64,000 nucleotides of DNA from Paenibacillus melissococcoides (GCA_944800085.1 CALYLO010000013.1:62001-126000), one strand, 5' to 3'; counted from the first letter of the stretch, positions 27,152 to 37,040 are shown. Program-made: numbers and translations. Notes: generated from the sequence alone by a model not told the origin.

Positions 27152-28588
27152 TTATGTATTCGGCTTGAAATCAGGCCCATTGATTCCATCCTCCACAATC
27201 GGTTCCTTCTCGGTCTTCGGCTTGGCCGGCACGGTTCCGCTGCCGTTGTTCACGGCGATCAGCGATGGTTGAGGCTGGTAGGTGTCCATGGCGATGCGCT
27301 CGCGCTCTACCTCTTTCCCGTTCACCATTTTGATGCGGTACGATTCGACGACATAGCCTTTTTTGCCCTGCTGCAGCACCTGCTGCGTGCCGGCAGTCAG
27401 ATGGGGGTTTTTGACGTATTTCACTTGCGGATCCAGCACCTTGACGGTTTTCGTCTCCATTTTGTAGGAGAGGTTCTTATCCATCGTGCCGAAAAATTTG
27501 ATCGTTAAGCGTCCGTTTTCGGTCTCGGTCCGGATAAGGAGGTGCTTGCCGGTAGAGTTTTTGAACTTGAAATTGATATAGCCCTGGGAAAAGGTCGCGT
27601 CCAGCCCCAGAGGCAGGTAGGAGACCGGGAGGGAATGATTGCGCCGTTCGACGATTTCCAGTCCCGTCCGGAGCACCGCATTGTAGAGCGTGCTCGAGAC
27701 TTGGCAGATGCCGCCGCCGATGCCGGGCACCAATTTGCCGTTATAAATGACAGGGGCTTCCTTGAAGCCGTACTTTTTCTCTGTCTCCGCGATCACTTTG
27801 TCGTAATCAAAAATATCGCCGGGCTTCAATATCATGTCGTCGATCGTTTTGGCGGCGGATACGACATTATGCGTGCGTCCGTCCTCGGATTTGGCGAAGC
27901 CGGTCGAAAACTCGATAATTTTCCGCTCGATGCCTTCCGCCTTCAGGGAGGCGACCGTTACCGTAGGATCGGTCAGCACCAGCGGGGCCTCGATCCGGAT
28001 GGGGCCTCCTTCGTACCAGACTGGAGGAATGGCTGCTCGTATTAACTGTTCCAGCTGCACTCGATCGACGCGGTAGACTTGCCGCTCCGGCGTATAGACG
28101 ACCTCGTCATCTTTCGTAATTTCCCGCAAGGCATTGACCGGCTTCCCGAAGCTTGCCGTCTCCCAGCCTGGCGTAAACCGTTTCTTCCACACATCCTGAT
28201 TCCAATGAAACTGCAGATCCCAATCCGTATTGAAGCTTCTTCTTGCCGTTATCCGTTCCCAGAGAGAACCTTCCTGTAAAGGCTTCAGCGCGGCCAAGAA
28301 CGGCTTCGCATCATAGGTTACCCCGAGCTCGGACAAGGTCGTCTTGACCGGAGTCACCCCGCTGGAACCGAAGGTGACCTCCACCGGCGTCGCTTCCAAT
28401 TGCCGCAGCCGCTGATCCAGTTCCTCGCGAAAGGCAGCAAAGGACATCCCGCCCACTTCCCAGAAAGAGAGCCGGACCGCCGGCGGAATGCGGTCTTGCG
28501 AAGCATAGCTGTTCGCCAAGCCCCACAGGGCGGTAACGGCGAGCAGCAGCGAAGCAGCGGCGATGAATAGGGCATGTATTTTTTTCAA
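27152..28588 (-). CDS. VanW family protein with G5 domain
   Basis: A 478-residue exported protein. The N-terminal helix (residues about 4-28) is a signal or anchor. It is followed by a peptidoglycan-binding-type PG_binding_4 region (about 45-220), the VanW domain (about 235-365, with IIEFSTGFAKS and GIGGGICQVSSTLYNAVL) and a G5 domain (about 385-455) with a Pro/Lys-rich tail. Despite the name, VanW proteins are not proven vancomycin-resistance factors. In Firmicutes this architecture suggests a cell-wall-associated role. It has an AGGAGGCAAT ribosome binding site on the minus strand. Confidence 0.9.
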   Translation of the reverse strand: MKKIHALFIAAASLLLAVTALWGLANSYASQDRIPPAVRLSFWEVGGMSFAAFREELDQRLRQLEATPVEVTFGSSGVTPVKTTLSELGVTYDAKPFLAALKPLQEGSLWERITARRSFNTDWDLQFHWNQDVWKKRFTPGWETASFGKPVNALREITKDDEVVYTPERQVYRVDRVQLEQLIRAAIPPVWYEGGPIRIEAPLVLTDPTVTVASLKAEGIERKIIEFSTGFAKSEDGRTHNVVSAAKTIDDMILKPGDIFDYDKVIAETEKKYGFKEAPVIYNGKLVPGIGGGICQVSSTLYNAVLRTGLEIVERRNHSLPVSYLPLGLDATFSQGYINFKFKNSTGKHLLIRTETENGRLTIKFFGTMDKNLSYKMETKTVKVLDPQVKYVKNPHLTAGTQQVLQQGKKGYVVESYRIKMVNGKEVERERIAMDTYQPQPSLIAVNNGSGTVPAKPKTEKEPIVEDGINGPDFKPNT

Positions 28589-28693
28589 ACCGATTGCCTC
28601 CTGCGTGAAGAAAGTAAAAGATCAGTCTTTCTCACTATATGCGCGCGCAGAGGCAAACTTTACTTGGAAAGCGTGGGGGCGATTGCTGCGTGC

Positions 28694-29728
28694 TCAGCTA
28701 TGCTTTTTGAGAAATTCAAATGTTCTCCCTAATGTTTTTTCGGCATGGGCAGAAGCAAAGTCAAATTGATACTCGTGGCCCAACTCGGGATTGGTGCCAT
28801 CAAACAGTACCGTGTCTGCTTCGACACCGTTCCGAGTGAGAACGGCGATGAGATCCGCGGAATGCGGCGCCAGCGGATCGGCATCTCCCACGGTCAGAAA
28901 GACAGGCGGGTAATCCGGCGTGACATGGTTCACCGTGGACATCTCATCCAGCCGGGAGAACGTGGCAAGCTGTTTGACTCCCGTATAGGACCAAAATACC
29001 GACTTCACTCCAAGCCGCAGGATAAAAGAGGATTGGGGGTGAGACATCCTTTCCATATTATAAAGACCACAGTACAAGAGGGCCCCTTTAAGTTGTTTTT
29101 TATCGATAGAAGGCTCAATTCCCATCGTCTTCGCCAGGTTTTCATTCGTGATGACAGCCGCGGTCTGACTGGCGATCTGAGCTCCCGCCGAATCACCGCC
29201 AATGAATAGCCGGTTCATATCGCCGCCGTATTCCGCTATATGGGACTGCAAGTATTTCAGCGCTTGGTTGGCTTGAATGACAGGACCGGGATATTTGTGC
29301 CCCGGAGCAAGGGCGTAGTTGATATTGGCTACGACATACCCCTCAGTGGCGAGCGCCATGCCATATTCTTGCGTTTGTTCTTTATTGCCGGATACGAACC
29401 CCCCTCCGTGTATCCACACAATGACGGGGAGCTCCTTGCCGGCATGTCTCGGATAGTAGATATCGAGGAGGCTGTTCTCCATTCCGTGCTCATCGTAAAC
29501 AACGTCTTTTACGACATGGACTTGCTTTTTGATTGTCTCGATATTGGCGGGCGACCCAAAAGGCTTCCATTCGAAGAGCCGCTTAATGATCAGGACGTTA
29601 AGAGAAGGCGTGAACTGACCGATGATAGATATGAGCAATCCAGGAATAACAAAGATAGGAAGAATTGCAATAAGAACGATCCATCGTACTATTAAACGCC
29701 CCGTTTTCTTTGTTTTCATTCGAATCAA
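28694..29728 (-). CDS. Membrane-anchored alpha/beta hydrolase (esterase)
   Basis: A 344-residue esterase of the hormone-sensitive-lipase type. The N-terminal helix (about 10-33) anchors it in the membrane. The oxyanion-hole motif IHGGGFVSGN, the nucleophile elbow GGDSAGAQ and the acid/base pair around GDADPLAPHS and GHEYQF complete the catalytic machinery. The natural substrate is unknown. The start is TTG 29728 or ATG 29719, both close to AAAGGATGG. The 269 bases between it and ftsE, transcribed divergently, contain no other recognisable feature. Confidence 0.88.
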   Translation of the reverse strand: MIRMKTKKTGRLIVRWIVLIAILPIFVIPGLLISIIGQFTPSLNVLIIKRLFEWKPFGSPANIETIKKQVHVVKDVVYDEHGMENSLLDIYYPRHAGKELPVIVWIHGGGFVSGNKEQTQEYGMALATEGYVVANINYALAPGHKYPGPVIQANQALKYLQSHIAEYGGDMNRLFIGGDSAGAQIASQTAAVITNENLAKTMGIEPSIDKKQLKGALLYCGLYNMERMSHPQSSFILRLGVKSVFWSYTGVKQLATFSRLDEMSTVNHVTPDYPPVFLTVGDADPLAPHSADLIAVLTRNGVEADTVLFDGTNPELGHEYQFDFASAHAEKTLGRTFEFLKKHS

Positions 29729-29997
29729 CCCATCCTTTCTCGTTGTTGCTGCTTGCTGTGGTAGTTGATCCCGCTAATGCAAGTATGGAGATTGTAACAT
29801 AACGACATGGCCGGGAAAATGGCCTTTCTCCTTGCCGGGTTGACCAGTGGTTCAAATCGACATTTTCCGTTTGATGTAGATTGTCGAACCTCGTACAGAC
29901 CGGAAAAAGATGTTGAAATTCGCTTGTTCTTAGAGGAATTGGCGTGCGGGTGTCGAATATGTAGAGGCTAATCTTTTATAACGTAGGGTGTGATCAT

Positions 29998-30684
29998 TTG
30001 ATAGAAATGCAGGATGTGTGGAAGACGTACCCGGACGGATCGCATGCGTTGCGCGGAGTCTCTGTCCGGATTGACAAGGATGAGTTCGTCTATGTGGTTG
30101 GTCCATCCGGAGCGGGGAAATCAACCTTTATGAAGCTGATATACAGAGAGGAAATCCCGACGAAAGGGCAGATTGTCGTCAGCGGATTCAATATCGGGAA
30201 GCTGAAGCAGCGCAAGATTCCGTTCGTGCGGCGCAATATTGGCGTCGTGTTCCAGGATTTCCGCCTGCTGCCCAAGCTGACTGCTTATGAAAATGTCGCC
30301 TTCGCGATGGAGGTCATCGAAGCGCCGCCGAAGGTGATCAAACGACGTGTGCCGGAGGTGCTCGAGCTGGTTGGGTTGAAGCATAAGGCGTCGAGTCTGC
30401 CTGCCCAATTGTCCGGCGGGGAGCAGCAGCGGATCGCGATCGCCCGCGCGATCGTGAACAATCCGTCGGTTATCGTCGCGGACGAGCCGACGGGCAACCT
30501 TGACCCCGAGAATTCCTGGGGCATCATGAAGCTGCTGGAGGAAATTAATTACCGCGGAACGACGATTGTCATGGCGACGCACAACAAGGACATCGTTAAC
30601 GCCATGCGTCAGCGGGTTATCGCGATTGAGCACGGTCATATCGTGCGGGATGAGGTTCGGGGGGAATACGGATATGACTTTTAA
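29998..30684 (+). CDS. ftsE: Cell division ATP-binding protein FtsE
   Basis: The ATPase of the FtsEX complex (228 residues), which controls peptidoglycan hydrolases at the membrane. It has Walker A GPSGAGKST, signature LSGGEQQR, Walker B VIVADEPTGNLD and the H-loop ATHNKD. It starts at TTG 29998; ATG 30007 is an alternative. The last 11 bases overlap ftsX, so the two are translationally coupled. A LytM-type factor and a CtpB-type protease follow, the order seen in Bacilli. Confidence 0.95.
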   Translation: MIEMQDVWKTYPDGSHALRGVSVRIDKDEFVYVVGPSGAGKSTFMKLIYREEIPTKGQIVVSGFNIGKLKQRKIPFVRRNIGVVFQDFRLLPKLTAYENVAFAMEVIEAPPKVIKRRVPEVLELVGLKHKASSLPAQLSGGEQQRIAIARAIVNNPSVIVADEPTGNLDPENSWGIMKLLEEINYRGTTIVMATHNKDIVNAMRQRVIAIEHGHIVRDEVRGEYGYDF

Positions 30685-31585
30685 TACGTTGGCCCGCCAT
30701 CTGAGAGAAGGCAGCAAGAGCTTGTTCCGCAACGGATGGATGTCCTTCGCCTCCGTAAGTTCGATCGTGATCTCTCTGTTCATTCTCGGTGTATTCATGG
30801 TATTGTCCATTAACGTCAATGCCATTACGAACAATATCGACAATCAAGTCCAGATTCGGGTCTTCCTTCAATTGGATGTGACCCCGGAGCAGACGAAGCT
30901 GCTGGAGACCGATATCGGCAATATGTCCGAGGTCAGCAAGGTCGTCTTCATCTCGAAGCAGGAAGGAATGAAGCTGCTGGAGCAGCAAATGGGCGAGGAC
31001 GGCAAGGAACTGCTTGCCGGTTATAGCGACGAGACCAATCCGCTGCCGGATTCGTTCACGGTCGATGTGTACGAGCCGGATGATGTGCCGCTGGTGGCCA
31101 ACAAAATCTCGATGCTGAACGAGACGAACAGCGCCAAGCCGATCTGGAAGGTGCAGTACGGCAAGGGCACCGTCGAGACCTTGTTCAAAGTCACCTCGAC
31201 CATCCGCAACTTCGGGCTGATCATCGTGGCCGGGCTGGCCGTGACGGCCATGTTCCTCATTTCCAACACGATTAAGGTGACGATTATGGCGCGCCAGCGC
31301 GAGATCGGCATTATGAAGCTGGTCGGCGCGACGAACTCCTTTATACGCGGGCCGTTCTTCGTGGAAGGGGCTCTGATCGGCATCATTGGGTCGGTGGTGA
31401 CCATCGCGCTGCTGTTCTACGGATATCAGCAGTTGAGCACGCATTTTGAATTCGGTCTGATGATTATTAAGCTGGTTCCCCTAGCGGATATTTGGCTGCT
31501 TGTGGGCGGGACGCTGCTCGGCCTCGGCATCGTCATCGGCGTATGGGGAAGCACGATTTCGATACGGAAGTTCTTAAAGGTATAA
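30674..31585 (+). CDS. ftsX: Cell division protein FtsX
   Basis: Membrane partner of FtsE (303 residues). It has a cytosolic N-terminus, one helix at about 24-46, a large extracellular domain (about 47-165) that contacts hydrolase activators, and three C-terminal helices in the FtsX permease domain (RQREIGIMKLVGATNSFIRGPF is the conserved coupling segment). ATG 30674 overlaps the ftsE stop and has GGGGGA upstream. In B. subtilis FtsEX activates the endopeptidase CwlO. The coiled-coil M23 protein encoded next is a plausible target. Confidence 0.95.
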   Translation: MTFNTLARHLREGSKSLFRNGWMSFASVSSIVISLFILGVFMVLSINVNAITNNIDNQVQIRVFLQLDVTPEQTKLLETDIGNMSEVSKVVFISKQEGMKLLEQQMGEDGKELLAGYSDETNPLPDSFTVDVYEPDDVPLVANKISMLNETNSAKPIWKVQYGKGTVETLFKVTSTIRNFGLIIVAGLAVTAMFLISNTIKVTIMARQREIGIMKLVGATNSFIRGPFFVEGALIGIIGSVVTIALLFYGYQQLSTHFEFGLMIIKLVPLADIWLLVGGTLLGLGIVIGVWGSTISIRKFLKV

Positions 31586-31648
31586 TCACTTTTTTCAAAA
31601 AATAGAACACTCGACGCAGATGAACCAGATGACAGGTAAGGAGGAACC

Positions 31649-32887
31649 GTGTTGACTAAGCAAGGATGGAAGAAGAAATGGATTGCCCTGATAGCAGGGG
31701 GCGCTCTTCTATTGACACTCGTGCCGCCGACGGTTGGGGAAGCGTCGGAGCTGGATAAAGTGAACAAGCAGCTTCAAGATCTCCAGCGGCAGATGCAGGA
31801 AGCGGAGAAGAAGCAGCAGGAGGCCGATGCGCAGAAAGCGGAGGCCGAGAAGCTGATCAAGAAGACGACCAAGGATCTGAATTACGTCGTCGGCGAGATC
31901 GAGAAGAAGACGAAGGAAATGCTCGACGTCACGCTCGAAATCGACAAGACGGAAGCGAATCTGGAGGAGGCGGCCCAGGAGCTGGAGGACATCAAGCACC
32001 GCATCGCCGAACGGGAGAAGCTGCTCGATTCGCGCGTGCAGTTAATGTACACGAACGGCGCCGTCTCTTATATCGATGTGTTGTTCAGCGCCACAAGCTT
32101 CTCCGACTTCGTTGATCGGCTCGACTCGATGCAGACGATCGCTTCGCGGGACAAGGAAATTTTGACCGAGCATAAGCGGGACAAGGAGCTGGCCGTCGTC
32201 AAGAAGAAGGAAATCGAGACGGAACTGAAGCGGGTCAAGCTGCTGTACGCGAAGCTGGATGAAGCGAAGAAGAACTTGCAGCTGAAGGAAAAAGAGAAAA
32301 AGGTCATGATCGCCAGCTATGAGAAGCAGGCGGAAGACAACCATGGCGTGAGCGAAGAGCAGGAGCGTCTTCTGATGGAATTCGCCAAGCAGCGGGCGGA
32401 CCTGATCCGCAAGAAAAATGAGCTGAATGCGCAGCGCCAGCAGCAGAAGACGGGCCAAACCTCGCGGAAAGTATATACGTACTCCGGCGGCAAGCTCGGT
32501 GTGCCGCTGCAAGATGATTACTATATTTCTTCGCCGTTCGGTTACCGCACGGATCCGATTACCGGCGCCCGGAGCGCGTTCCACAGCGGCATCGACATGG
32601 CGACCCCGGGAGGGACGCCGATCTATGCGGCCGAGGACGGAGCGGTTATCGTAGCCGAATGGTATGGGGGCTACGGCAATTGTGTTATAATTGATCACGG
32701 CAACGGGCTCTGGACGCTGTATGGCCATATTCGCCCGGGCGGCATCAAGGTGCAGAAGGGCGATACCGTCAAGCGTGGCGATAAGATCGCGGAAGTCGGC
32801 CAGACCGGCCGCGCGACGGGCAACCACCTTCATTTCGAAGTGCGGCTGAACGGCGAACAGGTGGATCCGAAAGAATATCTCAAATAA
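31649..32887 (+). CDS. Coiled-coil LytM/M23 peptidase (EnvC/CwlO-like activator)
   Basis: An exported 412-residue protein. The signal peptide (about 5-30) is followed by a long Glu/Lys/Gln-rich coiled coil (about 33-265) and a C-terminal LytM peptidase domain (about 295-410) with the zinc-site motifs HSGIDM and HLHFEV intact. That makes an active endopeptidase possible, unlike degenerate EnvC. Coiled coil plus M23 next to ftsEX suggests it is the hydrolase controlled by FtsEX. GTG 31649 has AAGGAGG 5 bases upstream. Confidence 0.9.
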   Translation: MLTKQGWKKKWIALIAGGALLLTLVPPTVGEASELDKVNKQLQDLQRQMQEAEKKQQEADAQKAEAEKLIKKTTKDLNYVVGEIEKKTKEMLDVTLEIDKTEANLEEAAQELEDIKHRIAEREKLLDSRVQLMYTNGAVSYIDVLFSATSFSDFVDRLDSMQTIASRDKEILTEHKRDKELAVVKKKEIETELKRVKLLYAKLDEAKKNLQLKEKEKKVMIASYEKQAEDNHGVSEEQERLLMEFAKQRADLIRKKNELNAQRQQQKTGQTSRKVYTYSGGKLGVPLQDDYYISSPFGYRTDPITGARSAFHSGIDMATPGGTPIYAAEDGAVIVAEWYGGYGNCVIIDHGNGLWTLYGHIRPGGIKVQKGDTVKRGDKIAEVGQTGRATGNHLHFEVRLNGEQVDPKEYLK

Positions 32888-32959
32888 AATGCACTGCAAT
32901 GGCATATACTAGTAAAGACCTGAGCATGCGCATATGGACAAGACAAAGGCGGTGATTCA

Positions 32960-34399
32960 ATGTCGTTCAAAGGACGGACGGTCGCCTTGCTTGTAGGGGC
33001 GGCAGTGCTGGCGAGCAGCGTGGTGACGCTGGCTGCGGTGGATTTGCCCAGTCTGGCCAGCGGAGGACAAGCAGCGGCCACAGGCAAAGGCCTGTCCCCG
33101 CAGGAGATGCAGAAGATTAATTCCGCACTCGGCATTATTGAAAATAAGTATGTAACCCCGGTAGAACGCGAGAAGATTGTGAACGGGGCTGTACATGGAA
33201 TGATCTCGGCATTGCAGGATCCTTACTCCTCATATATGGAGGCGGAGGAAGCCGAACAATTCAATCACAGCATCGAAGGCGCCTTTACGGGCATCGGCGC
33301 GGAAGTGACGATGGAGAACGGCGAGGTCACGGTCGTATCCCCGATCAAGGGCTCGCCTGCCGAGAAGGCGGGCGTGAAGCCGAAGGACGTGCTTCTCTCT
33401 GTCAACGGGGAGAGTTTGGCAGGCAAGACGTTGAATGAAGCCGTGGAAAAGATTCGCGGCCCGAAAGGCACCAAGGCGAAAATCATGATCAAGCGCGCAG
33501 GGCAATCCCAGCCGATTGAGCTGACGGTCGTCCGCGATGAGGTGGATTTCGAGACGGTCTATCCGAAGATGCTGGATGACAAGATCGGATATATCGAGGT
33601 GCGCCAGTTCTCGATGAACACGTTCGACCGCTTCAAGGAAGAACTCGAGAAGCTGGAGAAGCAGGGCATGAAGGGACTTGTCATCGACGTGCGAAGCAAC
33701 CCGGGCGGGGTGCTCGATATCGTGCAGAAGATGACGGAGCTGTTCGTTCCGAAGGGCAAGACGATCGTGCAGGTGGAGAACCGCAATAAGGAGCGCGACA
33801 AGTATAACTCCCAAGGAACCTCAACAGCCCTGAAGCCGTATCCGATCGCGGTGCTGACCAACAAGGGCAGCGCGAGCGCATCCGAGATTATGGCGAGCGC
33901 GTTGAAGGAATCGGCCGGAGCGAAGCTGGTCGGCGAGCATACCTTCGGCAAAGGAACGGTCCAGACGAGTTATGATTCCGGTGACGGCGGTCTGATCAAG
34001 ATTACGATCGCGAAATGGCTCACCCCGGAAGGCAATTGGATTCATGAAAAAGGCATCGAGCCGGACGTTGTCGTTCATCAGCCGGAATATTACAGCGTCG
34101 CGCCGCTTCCGCGGGACAAAACGCTGAAGTTCGATATGAACGATGCGGACGTCAAAAATATGCAGCTTATTCTGGATGGCCTCGGTTATAAGCCGGGACG
34201 TACGGACGGCTATTTCTCCAAGGAGACCGAAGCCGCGCTGAAGTCGTTCCAGCGCGCCGCCGGATTGAACGCGACCGGCCAGGTGGACGCGAAGACGGCG
34301 GAGAAGCTGGAAGCCGACATTTTGAAGGCGATGCGCGATCCGAAGAATGATGCGCAATTGAAAAAAGCGGTAGAAACGGTAAAGCAGGAAATTCGCTAA
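32960..34399 (+). CDS. C-terminal processing protease, S41 family (CtpB-like)
   Basis: A 479-residue exported serine protease. It has a signal/anchor helix (about 7-28), a PDZ domain (about 92-170), an S41 peptidase domain (about 190-370) with catalytic Ser in KGSASASEIMASAL and the Lys in FGKGTVQ, and a C-terminal peptidoglycan-binding domain (about 395-460). B. subtilis CtpB processes the SpoIVFA checkpoint protein during sporulation. Domain order and genome position next to ftsEX agree, but the substrate here is inferred. A strong terminator follows. Confidence 0.92.
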   Translation: MSFKGRTVALLVGAAVLASSVVTLAAVDLPSLASGGQAAATGKGLSPQEMQKINSALGIIENKYVTPVEREKIVNGAVHGMISALQDPYSSYMEAEEAEQFNHSIEGAFTGIGAEVTMENGEVTVVSPIKGSPAEKAGVKPKDVLLSVNGESLAGKTLNEAVEKIRGPKGTKAKIMIKRAGQSQPIELTVVRDEVDFETVYPKMLDDKIGYIEVRQFSMNTFDRFKEELEKLEKQGMKGLVIDVRSNPGGVLDIVQKMTELFVPKGKTIVQVENRNKERDKYNSQGTSTALKPYPIAVLTNKGSASASEIMASALKESAGAKLVGEHTFGKGTVQTSYDSGDGGLIKITIAKWLTPEGNWIHEKGIEPDVVVHQPEYYSVAPLPRDKTLKFDMNDADVKNMQLILDGLGYKPGRTDGYFSKETEAALKSFQRAAGLNATGQVDAKTAEKLEADILKAMRDPKNDAQLKKAVETVKQEIR

Positions 34400-34415
34400 G
34401 CGCCGTCGAATAAAG

Positions 34416-34456
34416 AAAGGAAGGTCGCAAGCTCGAACTTGCCGGCCTTCCTTTTT
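34416..34456 (+). terminator. Terminator of the ftsEX-ctp unit
   Basis: AAAGGAAGG...CCTTCCTTTTT with additional internal pairing and a run of six T residues. Confidence 0.9.
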
Positions 34457-34486
34457 TCAGCTACCTATTCGAAAGGGGCGAATGAA

Positions 34487-35848
34487 GTGGACCTCCTTAC
34501 GGAAATTGGCGTTCATTTGGCGGAAGCGCTGCTTCAGTGGCTGCTGTCGCCATTTTATTGGATATCCATTCTATTGATTGCACTCATCTATCGCAGGCAG
34601 ATGCTGCTCGAGCGAAGGCTGTTCGCGGTGAAGATGCACAGCTGGATCGAGCATACGTGGCATGCCTGGCTGGGCGGGCTGCTGGCGGGGCTCGCGGTCT
34701 CGGCCGCGGCGATCGGCCTGGGCATCTCCTTGACGGCGGAAGCGATCATCGCCCTCTGGGCGGTCGCGCTGCTGCTCTTGTTATTCCGCGTCCGCTTCTT
34801 ATGTCTCGCATACTCCGGGGGCGTGCTCGCCCTGGCGCAGTTCGCGCTGAACGCGTTCGCGCCGGCCTGGGCGCCGGAAGGCTTCCTCGCGCCGTTCGTG
34901 GCCGCCATCCGGGAGATGGATGCGGCTGGGCTCCTCATCCTGGTGGCGCTGCTGCACGCGGCGGAAGCCTGGCTTATCCGCAAGCAGGCCGCACGCATGG
35001 CCGGCCCGTTGTTCATGGAGAGCAAGCGGGGCCGGATTGTCGGCGCCTATCAGATGCAGAGCCTGTGGCCGCTTCCGCTGCTGCTGCTCTTTCCGACCGT
35101 GACGACGGGAACGCCGCTCCCATGGACGCCGCTCCTCGGCACGGGGTGGGAGCAAGGCTGGACGCTAATCGCGTTCCCGGTCGTCATCGGCTTCTCCGAG
35201 CTGACGTTCACCCGTCTGCCGCAGGAGAAGGCCGCGGTAAGCGCCTCGCGCCTGTTCGCCTATGCGGCGATTCTGCTTGCGCTCGGGCTGGCGGCTTCCT
35301 GGTGGCCGCCGCTGGTCCCGCTGGCGGCGATCGCGGCGCTTGGGCTGCATGAAGCGCTCATCTGGTTCAGCCGCCGCGAGGAGAACGAGCGCAGCCCGGT
35401 CTTCACGCATGATCCGCTCGGGCTGCGTGTGCTGGCGGTGCTGCCGGGCAGTCCGGCGGAAGCGCTGGGCATTCGGATTGGCGAGGTCATCGCCAAGGCG
35501 AACGGCGTCCCGGTGCGCACGAAGGATCAGCTGCATCAGGCGCTGCGCGCCAATGCGGCGTTCTGCAAGCTGGAGGTGTATAACCGGGACGGCGAGGTGC
35601 GCTTCCTGCAGCGCGCGCTCTATGCCGGCGAGCATCACCAGCTTGGCGTGCTGCTCGCGCCGGACGATCGCGTCGCCTTCGTCGCCGTGACGCGGCAGCC
35701 GTCGCTGTTCGCCCTGCTGACGGCCCCTTGGACGAAGCTGAAGACGATGCTGGGCCGTCCGGAACCGACGGCGTCGGAAGCGAAGCTGCCGGGCTCGGGC
35801 GCGGCGGAAGCCCCGGAGACGAAGCCGGCCGATACGTCCGCGACATAA
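34487..35848 (+). CDS. PDZ-domain polytopic membrane protein (MinJ-like)
   Basis: A 453-residue membrane protein. An N-terminal FYWISILLIALIYRRQMLLERRLF helix is followed by six or seven further hydrophobic segments, then a cytosolic PDZ domain (about 315-395, DPLGLRVLAVLPGSPAEALGIRIGEVIAKANG) and a Pro/Glu/Ala-rich tail. B. subtilis MinJ has this architecture and lies near ctpB-ftsEX. There it bridges DivIVA and MinD to place the division septum. I therefore favour a MinJ homologue, with moderate certainty. GTG 34487 is used because AAAGGGG lies about 10 bases upstream. Confidence 0.75.
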   Translation: MDLLTEIGVHLAEALLQWLLSPFYWISILLIALIYRRQMLLERRLFAVKMHSWIEHTWHAWLGGLLAGLAVSAAAIGLGISLTAEAIIALWAVALLLLLFRVRFLCLAYSGGVLALAQFALNAFAPAWAPEGFLAPFVAAIREMDAAGLLILVALLHAAEAWLIRKQAARMAGPLFMESKRGRIVGAYQMQSLWPLPLLLLFPTVTTGTPLPWTPLLGTGWEQGWTLIAFPVVIGFSELTFTRLPQEKAAVSASRLFAYAAILLALGLAASWWPPLVPLAAIAALGLHEALIWFSRREENERSPVFTHDPLGLRVLAVLPGSPAEALGIRIGEVIAKANGVPVRTKDQLHQALRANAAFCKLEVYNRDGEVRFLQRALYAGEHHQLGVLLAPDDRVAFVAVTRQPSLFALLTAPWTKLKTMLGRPEPTASEAKLPGSGAAEAPETKPADTSAT

Positions 35849-35881
35849 GCGCGGATGCCCGTATATCTTGGTTTCGGAGGA

Positions 35882-36254
35882 AAAAGGGGGTGTCCCAAAA
35901 GTAGTATTTCACTACAGTGAGACAGCCCCCCTGATTCTCAAAGCTCGACTCGCCGAAAACTGCAAAACTGCAGCTTTCCTTTATGACGTGTACTCCGTTA
36001 CAGGGAATCCTGCAAAACGGCATCAATTTCTGACTATCCAATCGATAAAAGACAAAAATCGATGAACATCATGTAAATTTTGCAGGAATTTCATCAAATC
36101 GCGGCTGAAAGAGCAGAAATTGATGCATCCACGCAGCATTTCACTGCTTCATCCATCTTCCACCAGTTTGCGCGCCGCCGTTTTTCCCGCATCCACATTC
36201 TCTTTTAACTCGTCATCTCCATCATTTTGCAGTGCCTGTGAGACACCCCCTTTT
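35882..36254. repeat. 373-bp MITE-like element, copy 1 (intact)
   Basis: Bounded by perfect 13-bp inverted repeats AAAAGGGGGTGTC / GACACCCCCTTTT and with no coding capacity. The left 45 bases also fold on themselves (GGGGGTGTC-AGTAGT/ACTAC-GACAGCCCCC). The interior contains TTTGCAGGAATTTCATCA, which recurs in the second, interrupted copy at 44137-47657. No target duplication is visible at its flanks. Confidence 0.8.
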
Positions 36255-36307
36255 CATTGCAGACGGCCTCCCGTTCGTGAGGAATGACACGGGGGCAATG
36301 AATTCAT

Positions 36308-36780
36308 TTATTCAGGTACCCCAACATATTTTCGCTCATTAAGGATGACTATATTGGTATGCTTATTAATGTCATCCATATTGTAGACAATGCCGTCCGA
36401 TGGCAATTCATTTCCTGGTTCCGCAAGTTGAAAGTTTCCGTGCTTTGCAGCAATGACCTTGACGTTTCGGAACGTCTTTGCATCTTCAAGTTCTTCCGAA
36501 GTCGCATTTCTAACATAGGAGCCGGGTATATGAGTAGATTTTGGCATTGAAGTGGAGCTCTTAAACTGCTTTTTTTGCGTAAGCATTTCCTGAGATAGAA
36601 TAGGAATTAGTGTTTAATGCCATTAGGTAGTATTCTCCTGCGGGGACATGAGGAATATCAGCGGACTTATATCCGTAAATCTCCCAGTAATATATACCTC
36701 TTCTTGCTCATCAGGATATAAAGGATTGTTGGGCTTCGCAATGAAGAAAAATTGTCAGCCCACTGAGCAGTAACAGTTCA
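36308..36780 (-). pseudogene. Degraded reading frame of unknown function
   Basis: On the minus strand, three adjacent frames look like pieces of one protein. One runs from about 36750 and reads NPLYPDEQEEVYITGRFTDIS. A second continues as ADIPHVPAGEYYLMALNTN and stops at about 36567. A third (36308-36586, 92 codons) ends NKHTNIVILNERKYVGVPE. No single frame has a good start: the 36586 ATG sits directly on AGGAA with no spacer. I read this as a frameshifted remnant of a small gene. I do not recognise the family. The stretch 36781-37012 contains nothing further except AT-rich sequence. Confidence 0.4.
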
Positions 36781-37012
36781 GTTCTCTTTGGGCAGGACAA
36801 GTTGTTAGAAGAGATTGCTACTTCATTTTTTCTAGTTCACGAAACTTTACAAATGCGGTCTCCCATCATTAGGGTAGGAAAGGGTGTGGATCTGCTATAC
36901 ATCCAGGTAGAGAATCTAATTAACGAAAAACCTTGTTTGTGGATATCTTGTGGGTATACGGGATAAATATGGCGGTTGATGGCCTTTTTCTGTGGATAAC
37001 TTGTTGGTAAAT

Positions 37013-37040
37013 TAAAAAAGGAGGGGATAACTCCCCTCCA
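37013..37040 (-). terminator. Terminator of motAB
   Basis: On the minus strand GGAGGGGA-gtta-TCCCCTCC followed by TTTTTT, 34 bases after the motB stop. Confidence 0.93.
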
